Assembly (NCBI RefSeq): GCF_900156315.1
Contig: NZ_FTNI01000015.1
Coordinates: 1 to 64,000, forward strand
Length of the DNA stretch: 64,000 bases
Direction: 5' to 3'
Origin: Microbispora rosea
GTDB lineage: Bacteria > Actinomycetota > Actinomycetes > Streptosporangiales > Streptosporangiaceae
Below, piece after piece: positions 25,199 to 34,248 of this stretch. The stretch's first letter is position 1. Each line of letters begins with the position of its first letter. Position numbers and translations under genes: made by a program. Below the pieces are notes generated by a model. That model did not search any database, had not been told where the DNA came from, and was given only the letters and a program-made list of their open reading frames with translations.

Positions 25199-25726
25199 GT
25201 GAGCCGGCGCGTACACGGCGATCGGGAAGAGGCGGATCTGCCGATCGACCCCGATGTGGACCTCCGTCACGAACCGGATATGTTCCGTCCGTCGGCGCCC
25301 CCGGCCCGTGCGCGGACCTGGGACATCCTCGCCGTGATCGCGATCGGCGGCGGAGCCGGCGCGGTGGCCCGATATCTGGTCGGCCAGGCCTTCCCCGCGC
25401 CGCCCGCCGGATTCCCCTGGGGGACGTTCCTCGTCAACGTCAGCGGCTGCTTCGCGCTCGGGCTCCTGATGGTCTTCGTCCTCGACGTCTGGCCGCCGCG
25501 CCGCTACGTCCGTCCGTTCCTCGGGGTCGGCGTCCTCGGCGGATTCACGACGTTCTCCACCTTCAGCGTGGAGATCGTGGACAGGTCGTCGCTCGGCGCG
25601 TGGCCGGTGGCCGGGGCGTACGCCGCGGCCAGCCTGGTCGCCGGTCTGGTCGCGGTCTGGTGCGGCATCGTCCTCGCCCGGGCCCTGGCGGGCCTCCCAG
25701 TACGGCGCGGGAGGAGGGGCGAATGA
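25199..25726 (+). CDS. crcB: Fluoride efflux channel subunit CrcB/Fluc (N-extended)
   Basis: 175 residues from a GTG at 25199 with AGGAGG five bases upstream. The first 40 residues are charged and precede the first helix. The Fluc signatures follow: [26 protein letters not shown] and [15 protein letters not shown]. Four transmembrane helices are expected. Fluc channels are dimers that expel fluoride; many Gram-positives use two different subunits. A second crcB lies 346 bp downstream in the same operon. Confidence 0.93.
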   Translation: MSRRVHGDREEADLPIDPDVDLRHEPDMFRPSAPPARARTWDILAVIAIGGGAGAVARYLVGQAFPAPPAGFPWGTFLVNVSGCFALGLLMVFVLDVWPPRRYVRPFLGVGVLGGFTTFSTFSVEIVDRSSLGAWPVAGAYAAASLVAGLVAVWCGIVLARALAGLPVRRGRRGE

Positions 25727-26076
25727 GACTGCACGGCCCCGCGCAGCGGCTGACGATCTTGATAGGCGAGAGCGACCAGTATCGGCACCGGCCGCTGTAC
25801 ACCGAGATCGTGCACCGCGCGCGGCGGATGGGCCTGGCGGGGGCCAGCGTGTTCCGGGGAATCGAGGGCTTCGGCGCCTCCTCGCGCATCCACACCAGCA
25901 GGCTGCTGTCGCTCAGCGAGGACCTGCCCATCGCCGTCGTCATCGTGGACGTCCCGGAGAGGATCAGCGCGTTCGTGGCGGAGCTGGACGAACTGGTGAC
26001 CGAAGGCCTGGTGATCGTCGATCCCGTGGAGGTCTATCGCTACGTGGGGCGCGAGCCGGGGCGGGCCGAGTCGTGA
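25723..26076 (+). CDS. DUF190 family protein
   Basis: 117 residues. It matches DUF190: [40 protein letters not shown], then GFG. The fold is thought to be PII-like (ferredoxin-type), so it may sense a small ligand. The ATG overlaps the crcB stop and the gene ends overlapping the second crcB start, so all three are coupled. The position between two channel subunits suggests it modulates the fluoride channel; that is inference. Confidence 0.9.
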   Translation: MRLHGPAQRLTILIGESDQYRHRPLYTEIVHRARRMGLAGASVFRGIEGFGASSRIHTSRLLSLSEDLPIAVVIVDVPERISAFVAELDELVTEGLVIVDPVEVYRYVGREPGRAES

Positions 26077-26444
26077 CCGTGCTGCTCGTCTTCCTCGGCG
26101 GCATCGTCGGCGCTCCCGCCCGTTATCTCGCCGACCGCCTGGTGCAGCGCCTGCACGACAGCGTGTTCCCCTGGGGCACGCTGTCGGTCAACCTGTCCGG
26201 GTCGTTCGTGCTCGGGCTGCTGCTCGGCGCCCACGATCACCTCGGGCTGCCCGCCGCGATCGTCACCCTGCTCGGCACCGGCTTCTGCGGCGCGTTCACG
26301 ACGTTCAGCACGTTCGGCTTCGAGACCGTACGGCTGCTGGAGGAGGGCTCGGTCCTGGAGGCCGGGCTCAACGCGCTCGGCAGCCTGGTCCTCGGCGTCC
26401 TCGCCGCGGCCGCCGGATTCGCGCTGGCCGCCCTCCTCGCCTGA
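26073..26444 (+). CDS. crcB: Fluoride efflux channel subunit CrcB/Fluc (short)
   Basis: 123 residues with four hydrophobic segments. Signatures are [29 protein letters not shown] and [18 protein letters not shown]. The GTG at 26073 overlaps the DUF190 stop. It differs enough from the first crcB to be the second subunit of a heterodimeric channel. A hairpin at 26455-26482 probably ends the operon. Confidence 0.93.
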   Translation: MTVLLVFLGGIVGAPARYLADRLVQRLHDSVFPWGTLSVNLSGSFVLGLLLGAHDHLGLPAAIVTLLGTGFCGAFTTFSTFGFETVRLLEEGSVLEAGLNALGSLVLGVLAAAAGFALAALLA

Positions 26445-26454
26445 GACACGTGAT

Positions 26455-26482
26455 ACCCGGCGGGCAGGAAGGCTCGCCGGGT
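26455..26482. terminator. Hairpin between convergent crcB and phoX genes
   Basis: ACCCGGCG and CGCCGGGT form a perfect 8-bp stem with a 12-base loop. It sits 10 bp after the crcB stop and 25 bp after the phoX stop on the other strand. There is no T tract. It could serve both genes. Confidence 0.7.
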
Positions 26483-26507
26483 GTTCCCGTGAGTGAGTGG
26501 TGCCCGG

Positions 26508-27929
26508 TCAGTGGTGCCCGTGGCCGCCGTGCTTCTGGGTCCAGGGACCGGTGATCGCGAAGACGTAGCCCGGGGTCTGGATGTTGGCGAACAGGATGCG
26601 CCCGTCCTCGCTGAACGTCGGGCCGGTGAACTCGCTGTCGTTGAGCTCGTTGCGGGCCATCGGGTAGGGCGCGCCCTTGTCGGTCACGCCGACCAGGTGC
26701 GACAGGCCCTCGCCGTCCTCGGCGAGGATGACGCCGCCGTACGGCGAGACGGTGATGTTGTCCGGCCCGTCGTAGTTCGTGTCCTGCTCCGGGTCGGGGT
26801 TGACGCCGAAGATCGTCTTCAGCGTGACGGTCTCCGACTCGGGGTCGTAGAACCAGACCTGGCCGTCGTGCTCGTTGACGCTGCCGTCGTCGTGCCGGGC
26901 GTAGCTGGCGACGAAGTACGCGCCGCCGTCGCCCCACCAGGCGCCCTCCAGCTTGCGGCTGCGGGTGACCTGGTCGTCGGCGAACTGCTTGCGCACCGAG
27001 GTGGTCTTGGCGTCCCGGTCCGGCACGTCGACCCACTCGACCTTGTAGCGGGTGCCCGGCTGGGTCGCCTCGGACAGGTCGGCGATGTGCCTGCTGCCCT
27101 TGCGGCACCGCATGGCCTGCAGCTTCCCGGCGGTGTCGCCGCCGGGGCCGAGGGCCAGCGCACGCAGGGCCCCCTTGCGGCCGTGGAAGCCGTGGGGCGG
27201 AGTCCAGCGGAAGTACAGGCCGTTCGGGCCGCTCGCGTCCTCGGTCAGGTAGATCTCGGAGTTGCGCGGATTGACCGCGATGGCCTCGTGCGAGTAGCGG
27301 CCGAGGAACTTCAGCGGCACCGGGTTCGTGTTGGCTTCGCGGTCGAACGGGTCCACCTCGAAGACGTACCCGTGGTCCTTCTGGAAGGCTCCGCCGGCCC
27401 GCTGCTCGGTCTCCTCGCAGGTCAGCCAGGTGTCCCACGGCGTGATGCCGCCCGCGCAGTTGTTGTGCGTGCCGGCCACGCTGACGTACTCGCGGACCCG
27501 GTTGCCGTCCCTGTCGACCTCGATGGTCGTCGTGCCGCCCTTCGCGCCCGGATCGTAGGTCAGCCCGGGCAGGGTGGGCACGCCGTACGGCTCGTCGCCG
27601 CCGATCTCGTGGTTGTTCACCAGCACCCAGCCGTCACGGCCGCGGAAGCAGCCGGTGCCGTCGGCGTCGCTGGGGGTCGGCTCACCCGACTCCAGCACCG
27701 TCGTGCCGGCCTGAGCGACGATCTTGTAGGAGAAGCCCGCGGGCAGGGCGAGCAGACCGGCGGGGTCGGCGACGACCGGGCCATACCCGGTCGTCTTGCC
27801 GGCACCCGCCTGGGCGGCCTGGGCGGCGGCGGGACCGGCGATGGCCTCGATGCTGCCCGCGATGACGATGCCGAGGCCGCCTGCGGCGGCCGAGCGCATG
27901 AGATCGCGGCGGGAGAGGGAGGAACTCAC
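26508..27929 (-). CDS. PhoX-family alkaline phosphatase (DUF839)
   Basis: 473 residues from a GTG at 27929 (AAGG upstream). The N terminus is a Tat signal (SRRDLMRSAAAGGLG) with cleavage probably after PAAAQA. The body has PhoX-type blocks: VLVNNHEIGGDEPYG, GTHNNCAGG, TPWDTWLTCEE, GRYSHEAIAVNP and DGPDNITVSPYGG. PhoX enzymes are monomeric, use Ca/Fe and release phosphate outside the cell. An ATG at 27971 would add 14 residues before the signal and is less likely. It ends in a His/Gly-rich tail. Confidence 0.9.
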   Translation of the reverse strand: MSSSLSRRDLMRSAAAGGLGIVIAGSIEAIAGPAAAQAAQAGAGKTTGYGPVVADPAGLLALPAGFSYKIVAQAGTTVLESGEPTPSDADGTGCFRGRDGWVLVNNHEIGGDEPYGVPTLPGLTYDPGAKGGTTTIEVDRDGNRVREYVSVAGTHNNCAGGITPWDTWLTCEETEQRAGGAFQKDHGYVFEVDPFDREANTNPVPLKFLGRYSHEAIAVNPRNSEIYLTEDASGPNGLYFRWTPPHGFHGRKGALRALALGPGGDTAGKLQAMRCRKGSRHIADLSEATQPGTRYKVEWVDVPDRDAKTTSVRKQFADDQVTRSRKLEGAWWGDGGAYFVASYARHDDGSVNEHDGQVWFYDPESETVTLKTIFGVNPDPEQDTNYDGPDNITVSPYGGVILAEDGEGLSHLVGVTDKGAPYPMARNELNDSEFTGPTFSEDGRILFANIQTPGYVFAITGPWTQKHGGHGHH

Positions 27930-28059
27930 AGGCGTACCTTTCGGTGCATACGGCAGGCCAGGTGATCCCATTTCCTCGTCGTGAACCCCTCCTTCCGCGC
28001 ACCGGACGTGGGGGTGAACACGCGACAACGATCTCAGGACGGCAGACCCCGTCTGCGGG

Positions 28060-28962
<903 letters not shown>

Positions 28963-28967
28963 CTAGG

Positions 28968-28991
28968 GCACAATTAGGTTGTGCACAAGGT
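28968..28991. promoter_or_regulatory. Candidate MarR/OhrR operator
   Basis: GCACAA-TTAGG-TTGTGC is a perfect inverted repeat (28968-28984), directly followed by GTGCACAAGGT (28981-28991). GTGCACGAGGT recurs before the MarR-type gene (29944-29954). It lies between the hydrolase and the divergent membrane-protein gene. Confidence 0.55.
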
Positions 28992-29002
28992 AATCGTCTC
29001 CG

Positions 29003-29413
29003 ATGGGCTCGCAGAGGAGCGGACGAGTAATATCACGGATGTCCGGGTCGCGCCGCGGCCCACGGCGAAGGGCGGTGGCCGGTTTGCGAAAGATCGGCTG
29101 GGGGGCGTTCGCGCTCTTCCTGGCCGCGTTCGCGGTCTTCGAGAGCGTCAAGTACGGCGTGCCGACCACCGTCGCCGCACTCGTGTTCTTCGCGCTGATC
29201 GACCTCGCGCGGCTCGCCGGAGTTCGGCCGCCCGGCGTGCTCTACCAGGCCGTCCACCGCGTGTGGATCCCGCTCGTGGTGCTGGTCGCCTACTCGTTCG
29301 GCCCGATCGCGTGGCCGCCGCTGTTCACCGCCGCCCTTGGCTGGCTGACCCGTATCGCCCTTGAGCGGACGCTCGGGCGCCCGGCACCGCGGGATCTGCC
29401 GGCTGAGCGGTGA
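29003..29413 (+). CDS. Small membrane protein, unknown function
   Basis: 136 residues from the ATG at 29003 (an ATG at 29039 is also possible). An Arg-rich N terminus precedes three or four hydrophobic segments (WGAFALFLAAFAVFESV; VAALVFFALIDLARLAG; VWIPLVVLVAYSFGPI; LFTAALGWLTRIALE). No catalytic motif is seen. It is divergent from the hydrolase across the candidate operator and convergent with the MarR gene. I do not recognise the family. Confidence 0.6.
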   Translation: MGSQRSGRVISRMSGSRRGPRRRAVAGLRKIGWGAFALFLAAFAVFESVKYGVPTTVAALVFFALIDLARLAGVRPPGVLYQAVHRVWIPLVVLVAYSFGPIAWPPLFTAALGWLTRIALERTLGRPAPRDLPAER

Positions 29414-29422
29414 GGGCGGCCC

Positions 29423-29893
29423 TCAGCCTCGCCGGTCGGCGTGGGTGGTGACGTTCGCGGTCAGGCGGCGCAGTGTGGTGAGGGTGCGGGCGAACTCCTC
29501 GGGTTCGAGCGCCATCGCGTCACCGACGGAGGCGAAGATGCCGTCGCTGCGCCCTCGCAGTTCGGCGCCCTTCTCGGTCAGCGTGATCTGCACCGTGCGC
29601 TCGTCGTCGACGCGGCGCTCCCGGCGCAGCAGGCCGTTCGCCTCAAGGCGCTTGAGTAGCGGCGTCATCGTGCCGTAGTCGAGGTGCAGCGCACCGCCGA
29701 GCTCCTTGACCGTGACGCCCTCCTCGGGGCCGTCCCACAGCACCAGCAGGACCAGGAACTGCGGGTACGTGAGACCCATCTCGTCGAGAAGCGGTCGATA
29801 GAGGGCGGTGACGGCGCGGGAGGCGGCGTAGAGCGCGAAGCACATCTTGTCGTCGAGGACGCGGGGAAACCGCTCGCTCGTGGTGCCGGTCAT
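29423..29893 (-). CDS. ohrR: MarR-family organic hydroperoxide sensor, OhrR-like
   Basis: 156 residues. LDDKMCFALYAASRAVTALY near the N terminus is the OhrR signature, with redox Cys18. The winged helix (about 45-110) includes GVTVKELGGALHLDYGTMTP. OhrR repressors are oxidised at this Cys by organic peroxides and release DNA. No ohr peroxidase gene lies beside it; the nearby hydrolase with a similar upstream motif may be a target. The symbol is by family resemblance. Confidence 0.85.
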   Translation of the reverse strand: MTGTTSERFPRVLDDKMCFALYAASRAVTALYRPLLDEMGLTYPQFLVLLVLWDGPEEGVTVKELGGALHLDYGTMTPLLKRLEANGLLRRERRVDDERTVQITLTEKGAELRGRSDGIFASVGDAMALEPEEFARTLTTLRRLTANVTTHADRRG

Positions 29894-29943
29894 CTTCCCA
29901 CTCTAGAAGCCTCGGCCACCATCTGCACGTGAACGGTCCAATC

Positions 29944-29954
29944 GTGCACGAGGT
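29944..29954. promoter_or_regulatory. Motif shared with the hydrolase promoter, upstream of ohrR-like gene
   Basis: GTGCACGAGGT lies about 50 bp upstream of the MarR-type start and matches GTGCACAAGGT before the hydrolase (28981-28991) in 10 of 11 positions. TCGTGCACGA (29942-29951) is a perfect palindrome. Autoregulation is plausible. Confidence 0.5.
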
Positions 29955-29967
29955 TTTTTCGGGTGGC

Positions 29968-29991
29968 GTGACCCGGCGCCGGCCGGGTCAC
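29968..29991. terminator. Strong hairpin downstream of the secreted Cys/Leu-Gly protein gene
   Basis: GTGACCCGGC-GCCG-GCCGGGTCAC is a perfect 10-bp stem with a 4-base loop, 10 bp past the stop of the minus-strand gene. A run of six T lies on the plus strand just before it. Confidence 0.75.
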
Positions 29992-30001
29992 GCCGGCTCC
30001 G

Positions 30002-30292
30002 TCAGCGGCACCGGCGCAGCATAGTGGGCTTGCCGCAGCTCATGGTCCCCGGGCGGGCGCCGGCCTGCGCGTTCAGGCCGAGACCGAGGTCCAGGCCGAG
30101 GGCGACGTCGAGGCCGAGACCCACGTTGAGGCCCGCATCGAGGTCGGCCTTCGCGCCGAGGTCCACGGCGGCGGTCGCGGGCGTGGCGGCCTTCGGCGCG
30201 TCACACCCGCAGCCCGCGTAGGCGGGGGCGGCGGCGAGCAGGCCCGCGCAGGTCAGGACGGCCAGGGACATAAGACGAATAGGGCGGTGCAT
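30002..30292 (-). CDS. Small secreted protein with Leu-Gly/Leu-Asp repeats
   Basis: 96 residues from the ATG at 30292 (ATG 30304 would add four). A Sec signal ends near AYA, after which the mature protein starts GCGCDAPK. The middle alternates LG, LD and LN (VGLGLDVALGLDLGLGLN), giving regularly spaced leucines. The C terminus has two more cysteines (SCGKPTMLRRC). It resembles no family I know. Low complexity plus a Cys frame suggests a structural or surface-active secreted peptide. Confidence 0.7.
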   Translation of the reverse strand: MHRPIRLMSLAVLTCAGLLAAAPAYAGCGCDAPKAATPATAAVDLGAKADLDAGLNVGLGLDVALGLDLGLGLNAQAGARPGTMSCGKPTMLRRCR

Positions 30293-30460
30293 TAGATTCC
30301 TCATCTCAGATATGACTCACCGTGCTCGATCATCACTCTTCGTATCCGTACGCAGGTTGCGACAAACTCAGGGCGCGCCCGGCGAGGCCCCAAAAGCTCG
30401 GCGAAAACCGACGGCGAGGCGGCCATTGCCCACCGTGACGTTCGGACGTACCGTCATGGC

Positions 30461-30820
30461 GTGGCCGTCATCCACAGGGAACGCGTGGCGTGGGAGAGCG
30501 CCAGGGTGTTCGTCGCGGCTGCGACGGCCGACGCCTACTGGTGGCTCGGTGAGACGCTCGCACGACGTCTCGGGCAGACGTACGAACAGGACCTGACCCG
30601 CACCCGTCTGCGTCTCCAGCGAGAGGAGGCCCGGCCGGTGCAGGACCCCCGCGCCCCAGGTGGGGACGCGTTGTCCGCCGAGGTCGGCGCCTGGCGCGCC
30701 CGGATCGAGAACGCCCTGACGGAGCGTCCTGAGCTCGCGGCGGTCCTGCGAGAGGTGATCGAGGAGACCGGCCGTCGCCTGGGACGGCGACGCCCTGCCG
30801 GCCCGGCGCTCCGCGAATGA
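30461..30820 (+). CDS. Hypothetical helical protein
   Basis: 119 residues from a GTG at 30461. It is mostly charged and Ala-rich helix: WESARVFVAAATADAYWWLG, then an Arg/Glu-rich stretch and RIENALTERPELAAVLREVI. No membrane segment or known motif is seen. No clear ribosome-binding site decides the start. It ends just before the 31-bp palindrome. Confidence 0.5.
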   Translation: MAVIHRERVAWESARVFVAAATADAYWWLGETLARRLGQTYEQDLTRTRLRLQREEARPVQDPRAPGGDALSAEVGAWRARIENALTERPELAAVLREVIEETGRRLGRRRPAGPALRE

Positions 30821-30826
30821 CCGAGT

Positions 30827-30857
30827 CCGCCTTGTCCACAGGCTGTGGACAAGGCGG
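30827..30857. terminator. 31-bp palindrome containing two inverted DnaA-box sequences
   Basis: CCGCCTTGTCCACAG, one G, then CTGTGGACAAGGCGG: 15-bp arms, perfectly complementary. Each arm contains TTGTCCACA, the actinobacterial DnaA-box consensus, in opposite orientation. It sits between convergent genes, so it probably works as a terminator hairpin; DnaA binding is an added possibility. Confidence 0.7.
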
Positions 30858-30928
30858 CCCGACCGGGCCCGGCGCGGGGGCTCGTGCCGGGGCTCGTGCC
30901 AGGGTTCGTACGGGCGCCCGCGCAGGCC

Positions 30929-32215
30929 TCAGAGGAGGTAACGCAGCCAGAGGTAGGGCACACACAGGGCCACCGTGACGACGGTGACCACCAGGCCATA
31001 TTTGGTGAACTGCCAGAAACTGATCCGCGTGCCGTTGCGTTCGGCGATGCCGAGGATGACGACGTTGGCGGAGGCCCCTACGGCGGTGGCGTTGCCGCCG
31101 AGGTCCGCGCCGAGCGCGAGCGCCCACCACAGCACGTTGTGGTCGCCGGGCACGTGCTGCGCGAGGTCGGCCACGATCGGGCTCATCGTGGCGACATACG
31201 GGATGTTGTCCACGATCGCCGACAGCCCGGCCGACGCCCAGAGCAGGACCATGGTGGTCACGCCGGGCCGCCCGGCCGTCGCCTCCGCCGCGGCCTGCGA
31301 CACCTGGGCGATGACACCGGTCTCGACGAGCGCGCCGACCATCACGAACAGCCCGGCGAAGAACACCAGCGTGGGCCACTCCACCTCGCGCAGCGCGTCG
31401 TCGGCGGTGATCTTGGTGACCAGCACGAGCAGCCCCGCCCCGAGCAGCGCCACGACCGACGGCTCGTAGTGCAGCACCGGATGCAGCACGAACGCCGCGA
31501 TGACCACGCCGAGCACGGACAGGCTCTGCACGAGCATGACCTTGTCCTCGATCGCCGCCCGCTCGTCCAGTTGCATGATCTCGGCCGCCCGCTCGGGGTC
31601 GTACCGGAACGCCTTGCGGAACAGCAGCCGGCACAGTCCGATGAAGACCGCCGTCAGCACGATCACCAGCGGAGTGAGGTGGACGAGGAAGTCGTTGAAG
31701 GTCAGCCCGGCGCGGGAGGCGATGATGATGTTCGGGGGGTCGCCGACGAGGGTCGCGGTGCCGCCGATGTTGGACGCCATCGCCTCGGCGATCAGAAACG
31801 GCGCGACCGGCAGCGCGAGGCGTTCGCAGACGAGGAACGTGACGGGCGCGATCAGCAGCACGGTCGTGACGTTGTCCAGCAGCGCCGACGCGGCGGCCGT
31901 GATCACCAGGAGCAGCACCATGAGCCGGAACGGCCGTCCCCTGGCCCGTTTGGCCGCCCAGATGGCGAGGTATTCGAACACGCCGGTCTGCCGCAGCACC
32001 CCGACGATGATCATCATGCCCAGCAGCAGGAAGACGACGTTCCAGTCCACGCCGGACTCCTGCGAGAAGAACGCGGATCCGGCCGCGGTCGCGTGGACCA
32101 GCAGCATGATCGCGGCGCCGCCCAGGGCGGCCTTGACCCGGTGGACCTTCTCGCTGGCGATGAGGACGTACGTGGTGGCGAAGACGATCACCGCCACCCA
32201 TGCGGTCACCGTCAT
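30929..32215 (-). CDS. ArsB/NhaD-superfamily ion transporter
   Basis: 428 residues with about 11-12 hydrophobic segments. Family blocks are visible: FLLLGMMIIVGVLRQTG, ALLDNVTTVLLIAPVTF, the signature NIGGTATLVGDPPNIIIAS, and the repeat-related LSAIVDNIPYVATMSPIV with GGNATAVGASANVV. Two inverted repeats of this type fit the ion transporter superfamily. The substrate (arsenite, Na+ or a carboxylate) cannot be read from the sequence. The start overlaps the CBS gene stop (ATGA at 32212-32215). Confidence 0.88.
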   Translation of the reverse strand: MTVTAWVAVIVFATTYVLIASEKVHRVKAALGGAAIMLLVHATAAGSAFFSQESGVDWNVVFLLLGMMIIVGVLRQTGVFEYLAIWAAKRARGRPFRLMVLLLVITAAASALLDNVTTVLLIAPVTFLVCERLALPVAPFLIAEAMASNIGGTATLVGDPPNIIIASRAGLTFNDFLVHLTPLVIVLTAVFIGLCRLLFRKAFRYDPERAAEIMQLDERAAIEDKVMLVQSLSVLGVVIAAFVLHPVLHYEPSVVALLGAGLLVLVTKITADDALREVEWPTLVFFAGLFVMVGALVETGVIAQVSQAAAEATAGRPGVTTMVLLWASAGLSAIVDNIPYVATMSPIVADLAQHVPGDHNVLWWALALGADLGGNATAVGASANVVILGIAERNGTRISFWQFTKYGLVVTVVTVALCVPYLWLRYLL

Positions 32216-32649
32216 GTGAGCCGTTCGAGCAGCGCGGAGAGCGTGACCGCGCCCAGCAGGCGGTCGCCGTCGAGCACCGCGACCAGAGGGCTGCGGGTGC
32301 GCGCCATCAGCGCGGCGACCTCCAGGAGCGTGGCGTCGGGATCGGTCACCGGGAGCTCGCGCGGCCGTTCCGGCATCGCCTGGCGCACCGTTCGCTCACC
32401 CAGCGCGCGGACGAACGCGTCGGCGTGCGCCTCGTCGACCACCCTTGCCAGCGCGGGGTCGTCCTGGCAGTAGCGGGGCACGGCCAGGCGCAGCACCTGC
32501 GTCCCCGGCAGGATCGACACCGGCGCCCCGCGCTCGTCCAGCACGATCAGCCCGGGGAGCGCGCGCTCGGCCATGAGGCGAGCGGCGTCGGCTACGGGGG
32601 AGTCGAGGTCCACCGTGGGGTAGGGCACTACGAGATCCCGGGCACGCAT
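32212..32649 (-). CDS. CBS-domain protein coupled to the ion transporter
   Basis: 145 residues from the ATG at 32649 with AGGTGG upstream. Two CBS motifs are present: the first around MRARDLVVPYPTVDLDSPV and AARLMAERALPGLIVLDERG, the second around LLEVAALMARTRSPLVAVLD then GDRLLGAVTL. CBS pairs bind adenine nucleotides and gate channels or transporters. The overlap with the transporter start makes a regulatory role for that protein likely. Confidence 0.88.
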   Translation of the reverse strand: MRARDLVVPYPTVDLDSPVADAARLMAERALPGLIVLDERGAPVSILPGTQVLRLAVPRYCQDDPALARVVDEAHADAFVRALGERTVRQAMPERPRELPVTDPDATLLEVAALMARTRSPLVAVLDGDRLLGAVTLSALLERLT

Positions 32650-32769
32650 GCTTCCACCTGCCTGCCACGTGCGGCTGTGCTCATGTGTGCCTTCCGGTCG
32701 CCGGTGGCGGTCCCCCGGGCATGGGAGACCCCTTCGCCGACCAGACTTCCCGGCACACCCCACATAAGG

Positions 32770-34137
32770 CTATCGGCCGGACAGATCGTACAGAAGCCCC
32801 GAAGAGGCGCGGCGGACGAATACCCCCTCCCCGTACGGCAGGCGTCCGAGCGACCCGGCCGGGAGCGGGACCAGGCCCTCGGGCGCCTCCGCCGGCCGGG
32901 CCGAGAAGGCGAGACGGCGTCCGACGCGTCCCCGGGGCGAGACGTAGTCGTCCGCGCCGGCGAAGCTCACCTCCCCCATCGGGGCGAGCCGCGCCAGCGC
33001 CGCCTGCACTCCCTCGCCCGGCCGTACGACCGTGGCGGGCAGCCGGTCGGTCTCGTCGTCGGAGTGGACGAGCACCGCGCCGTCGAGCAGGGCGACCAGG
33101 CAGACCGTGACCTCCTCGAACCCGGCGCGTACGGCCTCGGACGCCAGATCGGCGGAGCCGGGGACGTCCCATCCGTGCAGGGAGAAGACCGGTGACCCGG
33201 AGACGACCGCGGCGGCGCCGACGGCCGCGGGGAGGCCCGGCGGGCGCGAGGCGAGCGCCCGTCGCACGGCCTCGACGCCCGCCCGCGCGTACGGCACGGT
33301 CCGCTCGGGCAGCCGGTCGAGCGGGAACCAGGCCAGCTCGGCGCACTTGTGCGGCTCGGCGTTGACCGGTATGCCGGTGATCGAGCGCGGCACGAGGAAC
33401 ATCCCGATGCGTGCCGTCCCGCCAGCGTTGCGGTGATGCATGACGTGGACCACCTCGCAGCCGTCCACCTCGATGCCGAGCTCCTCGCGGGCCTCGCGGA
33501 CGGCGGTGTCCACCACCGACTCCCCCTCCTCCAGGTGCCCGGACGGCATGATCTGCCACTCCCCGTCGGCATAGCCGGTGCCCTGGCGGCGGCCGAGCAG
33601 CACCTTCGCGCCGCCCGTGGAAACCCCGCTGTGCACAGGCGCACCGCCGTCTATGAGCAGCAGGTGCACGTCGACGACCGGCCGATAGCGGCCGGGGGCG
33701 TACGTCGCGGCGTCGAGCAGCGCGGGCAGGGTCGCGGCGTTCGCGGAGATGAACTCCCCCAGCTCGGGCGGGACCATGTTCAGCGCGCGCACCTCCTCCG
33801 GGCGTACCCGCCGCACCTCGTGCAGGCCGATATCCGGTTCGAGGAACTCCGGGCCGCTGCGGCGCGACAGGTCGAGCGACACCAGCCGGCAGGCGAAGAC
33901 CGTGCTCAGGCGGCCGGGCTCGACGAGGGTGAACACCTGCAGCGCCGGTCCCGCCGTCGCTCCGAGCTCCTCGTCGAGCTCGCGGCGCAGCGCCGCCTCG
34001 GGACTTGTGTCGGTGGGCTCCACCCCGCCGCCCGGCGTGATCCAGTACGGCTCCCGCCCCGCCCGCACGCGGCGGAACAGGACGACGTCGTCGCCGTCGA
34101 ACAGGATGGCCCGGACGCTGTGCCGTACGGAGGTCAT
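32770..34137 (-). CDS. Nudix protein with two Nudix domains and a degenerate third
   Basis: 455 residues, well above a single Nudix domain. The first Nudix box lies in GGGVEPTDTSPEAALRRELD then EELGA. The second is GHLEEGESVVDTAVREAREE then LGI. The last 140 residues (GSPVFSLHGWDVPG; VCLVALLDGAVLVHSDDE) look like a third Nudix-like domain without the catalytic box. Substrates are probably nucleoside diphosphate derivatives. The start is the ATG at 34137. It is divergent from the aldo/keto reductase. Confidence 0.82.
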   Translation of the reverse strand: MTSVRHSVRAILFDGDDVVLFRRVRAGREPYWITPGGGVEPTDTSPEAALRRELDEELGATAGPALQVFTLVEPGRLSTVFACRLVSLDLSRRSGPEFLEPDIGLHEVRRVRPEEVRALNMVPPELGEFISANAATLPALLDAATYAPGRYRPVVDVHLLLIDGGAPVHSGVSTGGAKVLLGRRQGTGYADGEWQIMPSGHLEEGESVVDTAVREAREELGIEVDGCEVVHVMHHRNAGGTARIGMFLVPRSITGIPVNAEPHKCAELAWFPLDRLPERTVPYARAGVEAVRRALASRPPGLPAAVGAAAVVSGSPVFSLHGWDVPGSADLASEAVRAGFEEVTVCLVALLDGAVLVHSDDETDRLPATVVRPGEGVQAALARLAPMGEVSFAGADDYVSPRGRVGRRLAFSARPAEAPEGLVPLPAGSLGRLPYGEGVFVRRASSGLLYDLSGR

Positions 34138-34248
34138 GTGCGGCATCCTCTCGCGGACGGTCCGCCGTCCGCTGCGGAAGGAGGCCGAAATACGGTGAGG
34201 AGAGCTCTCCCCGCAGGGAGAGGTCACGTGAGAAGGGAATGCAGGGGC

